NCBI RefSeq assembly: GCF_029537485.1
Contig: NZ_JARPUS010000014.1
Span: forward strand, 62,001 to 126,000
DNA: 64,000 nt
DNA from: Pseudomonas sp. GOM6
GTDB lineage: Bacteria; Pseudomonadota; Gammaproteobacteria; Pseudomonadales; Pseudomonadaceae
Direction: 5' to 3'
A program made the position numbers and the translations under genes. Of the stretch, positions 54,678 through 63,393 are shown in pieces. Under the pieces are notes generated by a model. The model was not told the origin of the DNA. It saw only the letters and a program-made list of their open reading frames with translations, and made no database searches. Within the stretch, counting starts at the first letter, position 1; the number at the start of each line of letters is the position of its first letter.

Positions 54678-56348
54678 ATGAGTGAGTTGATTCGCGTACC
54701 CGACCTCGGCGGCGAAGGCGAGGTGATTGAACTGCTGGTCAAGGTCGGCGACCGCGTCGAAGCCGACCAGAGCATCCTGACCCTGGAGTCCGACAAGGCC
54801 TCCATGGAGATCCCCGCGCCCAAGGCCGGCGTGATCAAGGAGCTGAAGGTCAAGCTGGGCGACCGCCTCAAGGAAGGCGATGAACTGCTGGTGCTGGAAG
54901 TCGAAGGTGCCGCCGCTGAAGCCGCACCCGCTGCCGAGGCCCCGGCTGCCGCCGAAGCGCCCAAGGCCGCCGAGCCTGCGCCGGCCGCCGCCCCTGCACC
55001 GACAGAAGCCCCGGCTGCCGCCAGCGTGCAGGACGTGCATGTGCCGGACATCGGTACGGACGCCAAGGTCAAGGTCATCGAGGTGATGGTCAAGGTCGGC
55101 GACAGCATTGAGGCTGACCAGTCGCTGATCACCCTGGAGTCGGACAAGGCGAGCATGGAAATCCCCTCGCCGGCCGCCGGCGTGGTGGAAGAACTGCTGG
55201 TCAAGCTGGATGCCGAAGTCGGCACCGGCGACCTGATTCTCAAGCTGCGTGTGGCAGGGAGCGCCGCCCCGGCGTCTGAAGCCGCCAAGGCACCCGCGGC
55301 TGCGGCGCCGGCCAAAGCAGCTGCCGTGCACAGCACCCCGCCAGGCGCTGCGCCTGCAGTTGCAGCTGAAGTCGGCGCCATTGCTGCGCTGTCTGCCGCT
55401 GCTGCGGCTGTCGCCGCCCCCGTGCGTGACAGCAGCAAAGTGCACGCCGGCCCCGCCGTGCGCATGACCGCCCGCGAGTTCGGCGTCGACCTGGCCGCCG
55501 TACCCGGCACCGGGCCGAAAGGCCGCATCCTCAAGGAAGACGTGCAAGCCTACGTCAAGGCCATGCTGCAACAGGCCAAGTCGGCGCCGGCCGCCGCCGC
55601 GACCGGTGGTGCCGGTATTCCGCCGATTCCGGAAGTGGACTTCAGCAAGTTCGGCGAAATCGAAGAAGTGGCGATGACCCGCCTGATGCAGGTCGGCGCC
55701 GCCAACCTGCACCGCAGCTGGCTCAACGTACCCCACGTGACCCAGTTCGACAGCGCCGACATCACCGAGATGGAAGCCTTCCGCGTGGCGCAGAAGGCCG
55801 TGGCGGAGAAGGCGGGCGTCAAGCTGACCGTGCTGCCGATCCTGCTCAAGGCCTGCGCGCATCTGCTCAAGGAGCTGCCGGACTTCAACAGCTCGCTGGC
55901 TCCCAGCGGCAAGGCGCTGATCCGCAAGAAGTACGTGCACATCGGCTTCGCCGTGGACACCCCGGACGGCCTGCTGGTGCCGGTGATCCGCAACGTCGAC
56001 CAGAAGAGCCTGCTGCAGCTGGCTGCCGAGGCCGCCGAACTGGCGGACAAGGCGCGCAACAAGAAGCTGTCGCCGGACGCCATGCAGGGCGCCTGCTTCA
56101 CCATCTCCAGCCTCGGCCACATTGGCGGCACCGGCTTCACGCCGATTGTCAACGCGCCGGAAGTGGCGATCCTCGGGGTCAGCAAGGCGACCATGCAGCC
56201 GGTATGGGACGGCAAGGCCTTCCAGCCACGCCTGATGCTGCCGCTGTCGCTGTCCTACGACCACCGGGTGATCAACGGCGCGGCCGCCGCACGCTTCACC
56301 AAGCGCCTGGGCGACGTGCTGGGGGACATCCGCACCCTGCTGCTGTAA
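54678..56348 (+). CDS. aceF: Dihydrolipoyl acetyltransferase (PDH E2)
   Basis: 556 residues. Two lipoyl domains, each with the ESDKASMEIP attachment Lys (about residues 40 and 157), joined by Ala/Pro-rich linkers, then the peripheral-subunit-binding domain (about 255-295; VRMTAREFGVDLAAVPGTG) and the catalytic domain (about 325-556). The active-site motif is YDHRVINGAAAARF: Asn stands where many E2s have Asp, as in Azotobacter vinelandii E2p. Two lipoyl domains, against three in E. coli. A terminator follows. Confidence 0.97.
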   Translation: MSELIRVPDLGGEGEVIELLVKVGDRVEADQSILTLESDKASMEIPAPKAGVIKELKVKLGDRLKEGDELLVLEVEGAAAEAAPAAEAPAAAEAPKAAEPAPAAAPAPTEAPAAASVQDVHVPDIGTDAKVKVIEVMVKVGDSIEADQSLITLESDKASMEIPSPAAGVVEELLVKLDAEVGTGDLILKLRVAGSAAPASEAAKAPAAAAPAKAAAVHSTPPGAAPAVAAEVGAIAALSAAAAAVAAPVRDSSKVHAGPAVRMTAREFGVDLAAVPGTGPKGRILKEDVQAYVKAMLQQAKSAPAAAATGGAGIPPIPEVDFSKFGEIEEVAMTRLMQVGAANLHRSWLNVPHVTQFDSADITEMEAFRVAQKAVAEKAGVKLTVLPILLKACAHLLKELPDFNSSLAPSGKALIRKKYVHIGFAVDTPDGLLVPVIRNVDQKSLLQLAAEAAELADKARNKKLSPDAMQGACFTISSLGHIGGTGFTPIVNAPEVAILGVSKATMQPVWDGKAFQPRLMLPLSLSYDHRVINGAAAARFTKRLGDVLGDIRTLLL

Positions 56349-56392
56349 GTACATCGAGTAGTGCTTTGAGGCATCGACGCCTCTCCCCTTCG

Positions 56393-56417
56393 GCCCCGCC
56401 TCTGGCGGGGCTTTTTT
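56393..56417 (+). terminator. Intrinsic terminator of aceEF
   Basis: GCCCCGCC, loop TCT, GGCGGGGC, then TTTTTT, 44 bp after the aceF stop. Confidence 0.92.
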
Positions 56418-56523
56418 ATGGGTTCATTAGCGGATTTCGGGGGAGGCGCGGCTTGATACCGGACTGCCGAGATTGCGTTTGGTGGCCAAGCCAATTTTCG
56501 CGTCTTCCGATACCTCCCGTTTC

Positions 56524-57027
56524 GCCCTTCCTGGGCGACCTACTTTTCCAGTCGCGGAAAAGTAGGCAAAACGCTTGCCCCCTCATCCGGCCCTACGCTG
56601 CGCTCCGGGTCCGTTCGCTCCATGCCGCTCCAGGGGCACGGCGCGAAGGGCCATCCTTGGCCCATCGCGCCTCTCGCGGCATCCCTGCCGCTCAACGCCT
56701 TTCACGACGATTCCACTCACCCTCCTGCAAGGGGCGTTTGGCGCTGCCTGACAGTTCGCAAGAACAGAACGAAAAACAGAGCAAAAGCATCAAGCAGTGC
56801 GGAGCCCAAGTCCCCGTCAGTAGGCCGAGTGGAGGTGTTGCGTAGGGGGACGCGAGGCAGGACGCCGAGCGAGGCACGATGGGACAGGGACGTCCCTTCG
56901 TGACGGCCCCCGGAGCGGCACCGGAGGGAGGGACCCCCGCCACAGGCGGGGCCGGATGTCGTGGAGCGCTTTCTTTTGCTTACTTTTCTTTGCGCAAACA
57001 AAGAAAAGTGAGTCGCCCGGGAGGGGC
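56524..57027. repeat. ~500 bp non-coding element with imperfect terminal inverted repeats
   Basis: Fills most of the gap between the aceF terminator (56417) and the next gene, with no coding capacity I can support. The left end (GCCCTTCCTGGGCGACCT...) and the reverse complement of the right end (GCCCCTCCCGGGCGACTC...) align over about 55 bp. Each end holds its own hairpin: CCTACTTTTCC (56539-56549) with GGAAAAGTAGG (56556-56566), and ACTTTTCTTTG (56982-56992) with CAAAGAAAAGT (56999-57009). Short open frames inside are arginine/proline-rich and not protein-like. It resembles a MITE-type or composite intergenic repeat. Confidence 0.7.
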
Positions 57028-57150
57028 GAAACAAAGACCATCAGACAACTCGGAAAGCGATTAAACGCCAAAATTCACACCGCCTTGCCAGTCCAGTTTC
57101 AAGACATGGCTCCCCGAGACACACGCGCCGGTGCTGGAAATGGAAAAGTA

Positions 57151-57201
57151 ATGGCCAAGTGCTAGCCTCTGGGAGTTGTCCAGAAACCAGCACTTGGCCA
57201 T
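57151..57201. repeat. 13 bp perfect inverted repeat at a start codon
   Basis: ATGGCCAAGTGCT (57151-57163) and AGCACTTGGCCAT (57189-57201), 25 bp apart. The right arm ends inside the ATG of the small gene at 57200, so RNA folding would hide that start. It could be a regulator site or the edge of an inserted element. Confidence 0.6.
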
Positions 57202-57403
57202 GCAGATTCGCGTAGTCGCACCAACCGCCGAGCAACCGCAATGGCGGCTCTACCTCAACCAGTTCTTCATCCCCTGCGCCAGCGAGGAGGAAGCCCTGCG
57301 CCTCGCCCAGGAGGTCGGCCTAGCCAATCGCCACCAACCCCTGCTGCCGCCACGCTGCGGCAGACCGCTCAGTTCCGCTGCAGGTTGCGAATCAAAAAGC
57401 TGA
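57200..57403 (+). CDS. Possible small protein, 67 aa
   Basis: From ATG 57200. The first ~45 residues look protein-like and possibly conserved (QIRVVAPTAEQPQWRLYLNQ, SEEEALRLAQEVGLANRHQP); the C-terminus runs antisense into the next gene for 35 bp and looks like read-through. No Shine-Dalgarno is visible and the start lies in an inverted repeat. I do not recognise the family; it may be a false call. Confidence 0.4.
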   Translation: MQIRVVAPTAEQPQWRLYLNQFFIPCASEEEALRLAQEVGLANRHQPLLPPRCGRPLSSAAGCESKS

Positions 57404-57899
57404 TCGCCTTAGCCAGGTCGGCCGAGCCCTGGTGATCGCGCAGCACAGTAATCCACGGACTGCCATCGGCCGGGTTGTCGAGCACGCAGGTGATGCCGCT
57501 GGTCGGACAGTTGTAGCGGATATACGGATCAACCCCGAACACCGACAAGCGCTGATTGCTCACGGCCAGGATCTTGCTCTGCTCGGTGCGGGTTTCCTGG
57601 CGCACCAGCAGCTCGCCTGGGCCGGCCACGCTCAGCTGGTAGCGCAGGTCACTGCGCTGCGCCGGGGCCTTGCCCAGTTGGTAGCCGGCACGCAGGGCAT
57701 AGGTATCGAGCAGCGCGTTGCTGTGCGCCAGCAGTGCCTTGCGCTCATCCTTGGTCATGTACAGTCGCTTGAGCTCGGCCAGATAGCGTGCCTGCTCCTC
57801 CCCGCCCAGCTGGGCCTCACTGGCCTGAACCGGGGCCGTTCCGCCCAGGCTCAGCATCAGCAATAACCCGCTCAGTCTTCTTGTCAGTCCCAGCCGCAT
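57369..57899 (-). CDS. Exported protein of unknown function
   Basis: 176 residues from ATG 57899. A signal peptide (LTRRLSGLLLMLSLGG...VQASEA, cut about residue 28) precedes a soluble periplasmic domain with one Cys pair near the end (NCPTSGITCVLDNP). The Cys spacing suggests a disulfide. No family recognised. It is divergent from dipA over an 81 bp gap and may be read under shared control. The open frame extending to 57992 overlaps that gap and is not used. Confidence 0.75.
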   Translation of the reverse strand: MRLGLTRRLSGLLLMLSLGGTAPVQASEAQLGGEEQARYLAELKRLYMTKDERKALLAHSNALLDTYALRAGYQLGKAPAQRSDLRYQLSVAGPGELLVRQETRTEQSKILAVSNQRLSVFGVDPYIRYNCPTSGITCVLDNPADGSPWITVLRDHQGSADLAKAISFLIRNLQRN

Positions 57900-57980
57900 G
57901 ATGCACCCTTGCCGAACTTGGTTGATGTAACAGACCTTAGCCTGCTGCCTGTTGGCAGCATACTGGAAGCCAGTCGTTCG

Positions 57981-60677
57981 ATGAAAAGCCATCCCGATGC
58001 CGCCAGCCGTTCGGCAGCTGAGGTTGTGACGCAGTTGCCAGTGCCCTCGCGCCTGGGAATGCTGCGCTTCGAACGCATTAACGAGCCCAGTTGGTCCCTT
58101 CTGTTTCTCGATCCCGCCTGTGAGCGTCAGCTCGGCGTCAGCGCCGGCGAACTCTGCGCCCTGCTCGACTCACCCTATGCCAGCCTGATGGAGCCCGAGG
58201 CGCGCTATCGCCTGCACGAGGACATCCAGCAGCAACTGGCCTCCGTGCAGCACTACTCGGTGCGCTATCGCCTGCATACGCCCAACGGTGCCCTGCACCT
58301 GTTGGAGGTCGGCGAGCTGTTCCTGCAGCGCGGCCGCCAGTTGCTGCGCGGTTACCTGCTGGTCACCAGCGAGGCTGGCGAGAACCAGACCGAACAGCGC
58401 CTACAGGAACTGCAGGAACAGAACGGCAAACTGCAGACCTCGCTGGAGCTGTATCAGCATGCCCAGGAAGAACACCTGCAGCACTTGATCCGCTCCCGCG
58501 CCCAGCAAAGCCTGATCGTGCGCCTGGCGCGGCACCGCTACAACGCCCTAGACCCGCTCAAGGAAGCCGCCGAGCTGATTACCCAGGCCGCCTGCGAGGC
58601 CTACGACGTGGCCCGGGCCAGCATCTGGCACCTGGTCGGCGAACGCCTGGAACCGGTGGCCATGTACCGCCGCGACATCGACCGCCACGAACTGCCACAG
58701 CCGATCGATGCCAGCCTGTTTCCGCACTACCTGGCCGCGCTGCACAGCGGCCGCGCCCTCGATGCGCACAATGCCCAGCGCGACCCGCGCACCAACGAGC
58801 TGGCCCGGGGCTACCTCAAGCCGCTGGGCATCAGCGCCCTGCTCGACGCCAGCATTCGCCTGGGCGGCGAAGTGGTCGGCGTACTGTGCCTGGAGCATGT
58901 CGGCCCGGAGCGCACCTGGCAGGCCGACGAGATTGCCTTCGCCGGTGAACTGGCCGACCAGTTCGCCCAGGTCATGAGCAACCAGCAACGTCTCGACGCC
59001 ACCAGTGCCCTGTACCTGTTCCAGCGCGCGGTCGAGCAGAGCGCCAGCGCTTTTCTGCTGTTCGACCGCGACGGCCTGGTGCAGTACGTCAACCCCAGCT
59101 TCACCGCCATCACCCAGTACGGTGCCGAGGAAGTCCAGGGCCGGCGCATCTCCCAGCTACCGGCCCTGGAAAACCTCGGCGACCTGCTGTTCGATGCCCG
59201 CGCCGGGCTGGCCGAGCGCAACAGCTGGCAGGGCGAATTCCGCAGCCGGCGCAAGAACCTGGAGCCTTACTGGGGCCAGCTGTCGATTTCCAAGGTGTAC
59301 AACGACGACGGCGAGCTGACCCATTACATCGGCATCTACGAAGACATCACCCAAAGCAAGCTGGCCCAGCAGCGCATCGAGCGCCTGGCCTACAGCGACA
59401 ACCTTACCGGCCTGGGTAACCGCCCCTACTTCATCCGCTGCCTGGAAGAGCATTTCGCCAAGCGCGACAAGCGGGTCTTCAGTCTGCTGCTGGTGGATAT
59501 CGACAACTTCAAGCGGATCAACGACAGCCTCGGCCACCAGACCGGCGACAAACTGCTGGCCAGCCTGGCCCGCCGCCTGCGCAACAGCCTGAGCAAGGAC
59601 ACCATCCTGGCACGCTTTGCCAGCAACGAATTCGCTGTGCTGCTCGACGATGCCGGCGAAGTCGCCGGTCTGCAGCTGGCTCAGGAGCTGCTGAACACCC
59701 TGGACAAGCCGCTATTCGTCGACAACCAGCTGATCAACGTCACCGGCTCGGTCGGCCTGGCCTGCGCGCCCGCCCACGGCAACGATCCGCACATCCTGAT
59801 GAAGCATGCCGGCCTGGCCCTGCACAAGGCCAAGGCCAACGGCAAACACCAGGTGCAGTTGTTCACCGAGGCGCTCAACGCAGAAGCCAACTACAAGCTG
59901 TTCGTCGAAAGCAACCTGCGTCGCGCCCTGACCCAGAACGAGCTGGAGGTGTACTACCAGCCCAAGCTGTGCCTGAAAAGCGGTCAGCTGGTCGGCCTGG
60001 AGGCTCTGTTGCGCTGGCAGCATCCGGAAAAAGGCATGATCAACCCGGATCAGTTCATCGCCGTGGCCGAGGAAACCGGCCTGATCATCCCCATCGGCAA
60101 GTGGGTGGTACGCCAGGCCTGCCGTGCCAGTCTGGAGCTGGCCGCACTTGACCTGGGCCAGGTACAGGTGGCGATCAACCTGTCAGCCAAGCAGTTCACC
60201 GACCCCGATCTGGTTGGCTCGATCGCGGCAATTCTCGAAGAGGAAGGCCTACCCGCCAACCTGCTCGAAGTCGAACTGACCGAGAGCCTGCTGCTGGAAG
60301 GCAACGATGATACCCGCCAGCAAGTGTCGAAGCTCAAGGCCCTGGGCCTGACGCTGGCGATGGACGACTTCGGCACCGGCTACTCGTCGCTGAGCTACCT
60401 GAAGAAGTTCCCCATCGACGTGATCAAGATCGATCGCAGCTTCATCAAGGACATCCCGCAGAACGAGGACGACATGGAGATCACCTCGGCGGTGATTGCC
60501 ATGGCCCACAACCTCAAGCTCAAAGTGGTTGCAGAAGGCATCGAAACCGCTGCCCAGCTGAGCGTACTGCGCCGGCAAAAGTGCGATGTCGGCCAGGGCT
60601 ACCTGTTCGACCGCCCAATCCCCGGCAGCCAGTTGGTGCAAGCTCTGCGCCGCTACCCCTGTCGCAGCAGCCCGTAA
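57981..60677 (+). CDS. dipA: DipA-type c-di-GMP phosphodiesterase
   Basis: 898 residues from ATG 57981 (MKSHPDAASRSAAEVV), close to P. aeruginosa DipA (899). Layout: an N-terminal PAS-like region (about 25-130), coiled coil (about 135-185), GAF (about 200-335), PAS (about 345-465), GGDEF (about 470-640) and EAL (about 645-898). The GGDEF site is ASNEF (Ala547-Phe551) and so inactive as a cyclase. The EAL site is intact (EALLRW, Glu674; DDFGTGYSSLSYL; KIDRSF), so it should break down c-di-GMP. Known roles: biofilm dispersal and swarming. Confidence 0.94.
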   Translation: MKSHPDAASRSAAEVVTQLPVPSRLGMLRFERINEPSWSLLFLDPACERQLGVSAGELCALLDSPYASLMEPEARYRLHEDIQQQLASVQHYSVRYRLHTPNGALHLLEVGELFLQRGRQLLRGYLLVTSEAGENQTEQRLQELQEQNGKLQTSLELYQHAQEEHLQHLIRSRAQQSLIVRLARHRYNALDPLKEAAELITQAACEAYDVARASIWHLVGERLEPVAMYRRDIDRHELPQPIDASLFPHYLAALHSGRALDAHNAQRDPRTNELARGYLKPLGISALLDASIRLGGEVVGVLCLEHVGPERTWQADEIAFAGELADQFAQVMSNQQRLDATSALYLFQRAVEQSASAFLLFDRDGLVQYVNPSFTAITQYGAEEVQGRRISQLPALENLGDLLFDARAGLAERNSWQGEFRSRRKNLEPYWGQLSISKVYNDDGELTHYIGIYEDITQSKLAQQRIERLAYSDNLTGLGNRPYFIRCLEEHFAKRDKRVFSLLLVDIDNFKRINDSLGHQTGDKLLASLARRLRNSLSKDTILARFASNEFAVLLDDAGEVAGLQLAQELLNTLDKPLFVDNQLINVTGSVGLACAPAHGNDPHILMKHAGLALHKAKANGKHQVQLFTEALNAEANYKLFVESNLRRALTQNELEVYYQPKLCLKSGQLVGLEALLRWQHPEKGMINPDQFIAVAEETGLIIPIGKWVVRQACRASLELAALDLGQVQVAINLSAKQFTDPDLVGSIAAILEEEGLPANLLEVELTESLLLEGNDDTRQQVSKLKALGLTLAMDDFGTGYSSLSYLKKFPIDVIKIDRSFIKDIPQNEDDMEITSAVIAMAHNLKLKVVAEGIETAAQLSVLRRQKCDVGQGYLFDRPIPGSQLVQALRRYPCRSSP

Positions 60678-60754
60678 CATCCGTCGCCCGCCACCGTCTA
60701 TTCGTTATCCAGCGGTTAAGCTAGGCCAACCCACCGTCACTCCGGGAAGCAATC

Positions 60755-61402
60755 ATGGTTCTGCGCTCGCAAATCCTCGCCCACAAACTCGAACTGCCCA
60801 GCGCCGAGCAGGCACTACCGGGTCGTGCAGAGCGCATGGCGGTGCCGGCAACGCATCATGTCAACGGCAACCCCCTACTGCCCCCGTTCCCTGCCGGCCT
60901 GCAGCAGGCGCTGTTCGCCCTCGGCTGCTTCTGGGGCGCCGAGCGGCGCTTCTGGCAACAACCCGGAGTCTGGAGCACGGCGGTCGGCTACGCCGGCGGC
61001 CACACGCCGAACCCGACCTACGAGGAAGTCTGCTCCGGCCTGACCGGGCACACCGAAGTGGTGCTGGTGATCTTCGACCCGCAGCAAACCAGCTACGCGG
61101 CCCTGCTAAAAGTATTCTGGGAGGCGCACAACCCGACCCAGGGCATGCGCCAGGGCAACGACATCGGCACCCAGTACCGCTCAGCCATCTACTGCTTCGA
61201 CGCCGCTCAGCGCGCTGCCGCCGAGGCCAGTCAGGCGCAGTTCCAGGCAGAACTGGCCAAGGCCGGTCTGGGCGCCATCACCACCGAGATCGATGACGCC
61301 CCGCCCTTCTACTACGCCGAGGCCTACCACCAGCAGTACCTGGCCAAGAACCCCGGCGGCTATTGCGGCCTGGGCGGCACCGGTGTGTGCCTGCCGGGCT
61401 GA
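60755..61402 (+). CDS. msrA: Peptide-methionine (S)-S-oxide reductase
   Basis: Reduces methionine-S-sulfoxide in proteins. 215 residues; the catalytic motif is [13 protein letters not shown], followed by [18 protein letters not shown] and [16 protein letters not shown] segments, with resolving Cys residues in [15 protein letters not shown] at the end. The ~45-residue N-terminal extension is usual for the Pseudomonas/E. coli form. 77 bp after dipA, as in P. aeruginosa. Confidence 0.96.
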   Translation: MVLRSQILAHKLELPSAEQALPGRAERMAVPATHHVNGNPLLPPFPAGLQQALFALGCFWGAERRFWQQPGVWSTAVGYAGGHTPNPTYEEVCSGLTGHTEVVLVIFDPQQTSYAALLKVFWEAHNPTQGMRQGNDIGTQYRSAIYCFDAAQRAAAEASQAQFQAELAKAGLGAITTEIDDAPPFYYAEAYHQQYLAKNPGGYCGLGGTGVCLPG

Positions 61403-61429
61403 GCCTGTGAATATGAAGAGGAAGACAGC

Positions 61430-61621
61430 ATGGAACTGAACATCAGCCAGGTCTCCGCACAGGCATCGGCGCAAGCTTCGGCCCAGGCCTCGCTACTACT
61501 GTTGCAGAAGACCCTGGAACTCCAGGCGGCCAGCGCTGCCAACCTGGTTCAGCTCGCCGCACCGGCCAGCACCGCGAGCAACCCGCCCAATCTGGGCAAC
61601 AATGTCGATGTAATGGTCTAG
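61430..61621 (+). CDS. YjfB-type small protein (putative motility)
   Basis: 63 residues, ATG 61430 with AGAGGAA upstream. Matches the pattern of the YjfB family: a short N-terminal strand, a Ser/Ala/Gln-rich helix with tandem SAQA units (residues 9-21), [18 protein letters not shown] and the closing [13 protein letters not shown]. The family is labelled putative motility, role unknown. 27 bp after msrA. Its stop shares the palindrome CTAG with the stop of the convergent gene. Confidence 0.72.
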   Translation: MELNISQVSAQASAQASAQASLLLLQKTLELQAASAANLVQLAAPASTASNPPNLGNNVDVMV

Positions 61622-63273
61622 CCCTCGGCGCCCGCCACCTCGGAGCGGGCATCCCCACCCGGCGCCGACTTCCAGTTCTTCAACAATCCACCCACCTGAT
61701 AGCCGCGCCAGCCGAGCATGCGCGTGGCGGTCAGCACGCCCGCCATCAGCGCGCCGCCGACGCCTGCAGTGACGGTATCGGCCCCTGTCAGGTAGAGGCC
61801 CTTGATCGGCGTCTGGCTGTGGATCCAGTGCTGATCGAAGCGTTGCACCGTGTGGTCGATGCCGTAGATCTCACCCTGCTCGTTCCACTGGAACCATTCG
61901 GTGGACAGCGGCGTGGCCAGCTCGCAGAAATCCAGGGCCTCGCGCAGTTGCGGATGATGGCGGTACAAGGTGTCCAGCAATTGCTCGGTGAGCTGGGCCT
62001 TGAACGCCTCGTACTCGGCACCGCGCTTACCCCAGGTGCTGCCCTTCCACTGTGCGAACCACTGCGGCTGGGTCGGCGCGACAATTTCCACCGTGGCCTT
62101 GTGCGGGTACTGGGCATCCCAGGCCGGGTCCTTGGCCGAGGGAAAGCTGATGTAAATCAGCGGCATATCGCCACTTTGCCCGCTCATGAAACGGTCGATA
62201 TTGCGGTCGTGATCGTGGCCCGGATAGACCCAGTAGTTGGTCTTCGGCAGTCCCAGCTCGGCGGCGCTGCCCTTGAAGCCGGCGTACAGGCACAGGGTGG
62301 CGGCCGACAGTTCGACCTGCTTGAGCGGCGCCAGCAGGCCATGCTCGCTGGCCACCTGGCTGTCCAGCAGACGGGTGTAGGTGGGGACCAGACCGGCACA
62401 GCTGACGATCTGCGGCGCGCGGATTTCCACACCATCCTTGTGCATGCGCACGCCGACCGCGCGGCCGTTCTCGACCAGAATCTTGTCCACTCCGGCGTAG
62501 GTGAACACATGGCCGCCGGCCGCCTCGATCAGTGGGATGATGTGCTCGGATATCTTGGTCGCGCCCCCCACCGGATAGTTGCCACCGGTGATGTAGTGCT
62601 TGGCGACCATGGCATGCATGACAAAGGCGGCCTTGGCCGGTGGCAGTCCATAATCGCCCCACTGGGCAGTGAGCACGCCGATCAGCTCCTGGTTGCTGGT
62701 CAGGCCTTCCAGCACTTCGCGGGTGCTCTGGAAGAAATAGGCCGGTAACCACATCCGCCGCAACCTGGCATAGAGCATGCCCAGCGCACGCGGCATGGCC
62801 TGGCCAGCGAAGAAACGCGGCACCCGCGCGCTGACCTCGCTGAGCAAGTCGACATAACGGTCGATGGCCGCCGCCTCGTCCGGGAAATGACGCTTGATCT
62901 CGGCCTTGAACGCCTCGCGCCCGGCCACGTAGTCATAGGTCTTGTCGCCGATGACGATGCGGTCGTAATGAGCGTCCATCGGCGCCCATTCGATCTTGCC
63001 GTCGCTGATCACGTCGAACACCCGGCGAATCACCGACCAGGGTTTGTGCACCTCGCCGATGTAGTGCACACCGACATCCCACTCGTAGCCCTCGCGCTCG
63101 TAGCTGTGGGTGTAGCCGCCGGCGGTGTAGTGCTGCTCCAGCACGCACACGCGCTTGCCCAGCTTGCTCAATAGGGCGGCGGCGGTGAGGCCGCCAATGC
63201 CGGAGCCAATGACGATGACGTCGTAGTCGTCGCGTGCCAGGCGCGGGCGGAAACGGGTGCCGGTGCGTTTCAT
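61618..63273 (-). CDS. FAD-dependent desaturase/saturase (CrtI/RetSat-like)
   Basis: 551 residues. N-terminal FAD motif YDVIVIGSGIGGLTAAALLS with LEQHYTAGGYTHSYEREGYE, typical of phytoene desaturases and all-trans-retinol 13,14-reductases; AKHYITGGNYPVGGATKIS in the middle and a C-terminal FAD motif GLYLTGADTVTAGVGGALMA. An isoprenoid or other polyene substrate is inferred. No carotenoid genes lie nearby. Divergent from a PadR regulator with two matching operators between the genes, so its expression is probably repressed until a ligand appears. Confidence 0.85.
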   Translation of the reverse strand: MKRTGTRFRPRLARDDYDVIVIGSGIGGLTAAALLSKLGKRVCVLEQHYTAGGYTHSYEREGYEWDVGVHYIGEVHKPWSVIRRVFDVISDGKIEWAPMDAHYDRIVIGDKTYDYVAGREAFKAEIKRHFPDEAAAIDRYVDLLSEVSARVPRFFAGQAMPRALGMLYARLRRMWLPAYFFQSTREVLEGLTSNQELIGVLTAQWGDYGLPPAKAAFVMHAMVAKHYITGGNYPVGGATKISEHIIPLIEAAGGHVFTYAGVDKILVENGRAVGVRMHKDGVEIRAPQIVSCAGLVPTYTRLLDSQVASEHGLLAPLKQVELSAATLCLYAGFKGSAAELGLPKTNYWVYPGHDHDRNIDRFMSGQSGDMPLIYISFPSAKDPAWDAQYPHKATVEIVAPTQPQWFAQWKGSTWGKRGAEYEAFKAQLTEQLLDTLYRHHPQLREALDFCELATPLSTEWFQWNEQGEIYGIDHTVQRFDQHWIHSQTPIKGLYLTGADTVTAGVGGALMAGVLTATRMLGWRGYQVGGLLKNWKSAPGGDARSEVAGAEG

Positions 63274-63298
63274 GGGAGGGCTCCTGCGTGATAGTTTT

Positions 63299-63351
63299 TA
63301 TGCAAGTTTTTGCATACTAGCAGCGAATCATGACCATGCAACTTTTTGCAT
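63299..63351. promoter_or_regulatory. Two ATGCAA-N4-TTGCAT operators (PadR)
   Basis: Box 1: TATGCAA-GTTT-TTGCATA (63299-63316). Box 2: ATGCAA-CTTT-TTGCAT (63336-63351). Centres are 36 bp apart. They lie between the divergent oxidoreductase (ATG 63273) and padR (ATG 63394) genes, as expected for a PadR-type repressor acting on both. Confidence 0.75.
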
Positions 63352-63393
63352 AGCCCTTATACTCCGTCCCATCGTCCTCCGCGAAAACCGCCC

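Noticed and set aside
54663..56354. 563-codon minus-strand frame
   Set aside because: Antisense of aceF; repetitive because it mirrors the Ala/Pro linkers.
56204..56845. 213-codon plus-strand frame after aceF
   Set aside because: Begins inside aceF, crosses its terminator and has random composition within the repeat element.
56525..57028. CRISPR array in the repeat-rich gap
   Set aside because: Repeats are two inverted copies, not direct repeats with regular spacers.
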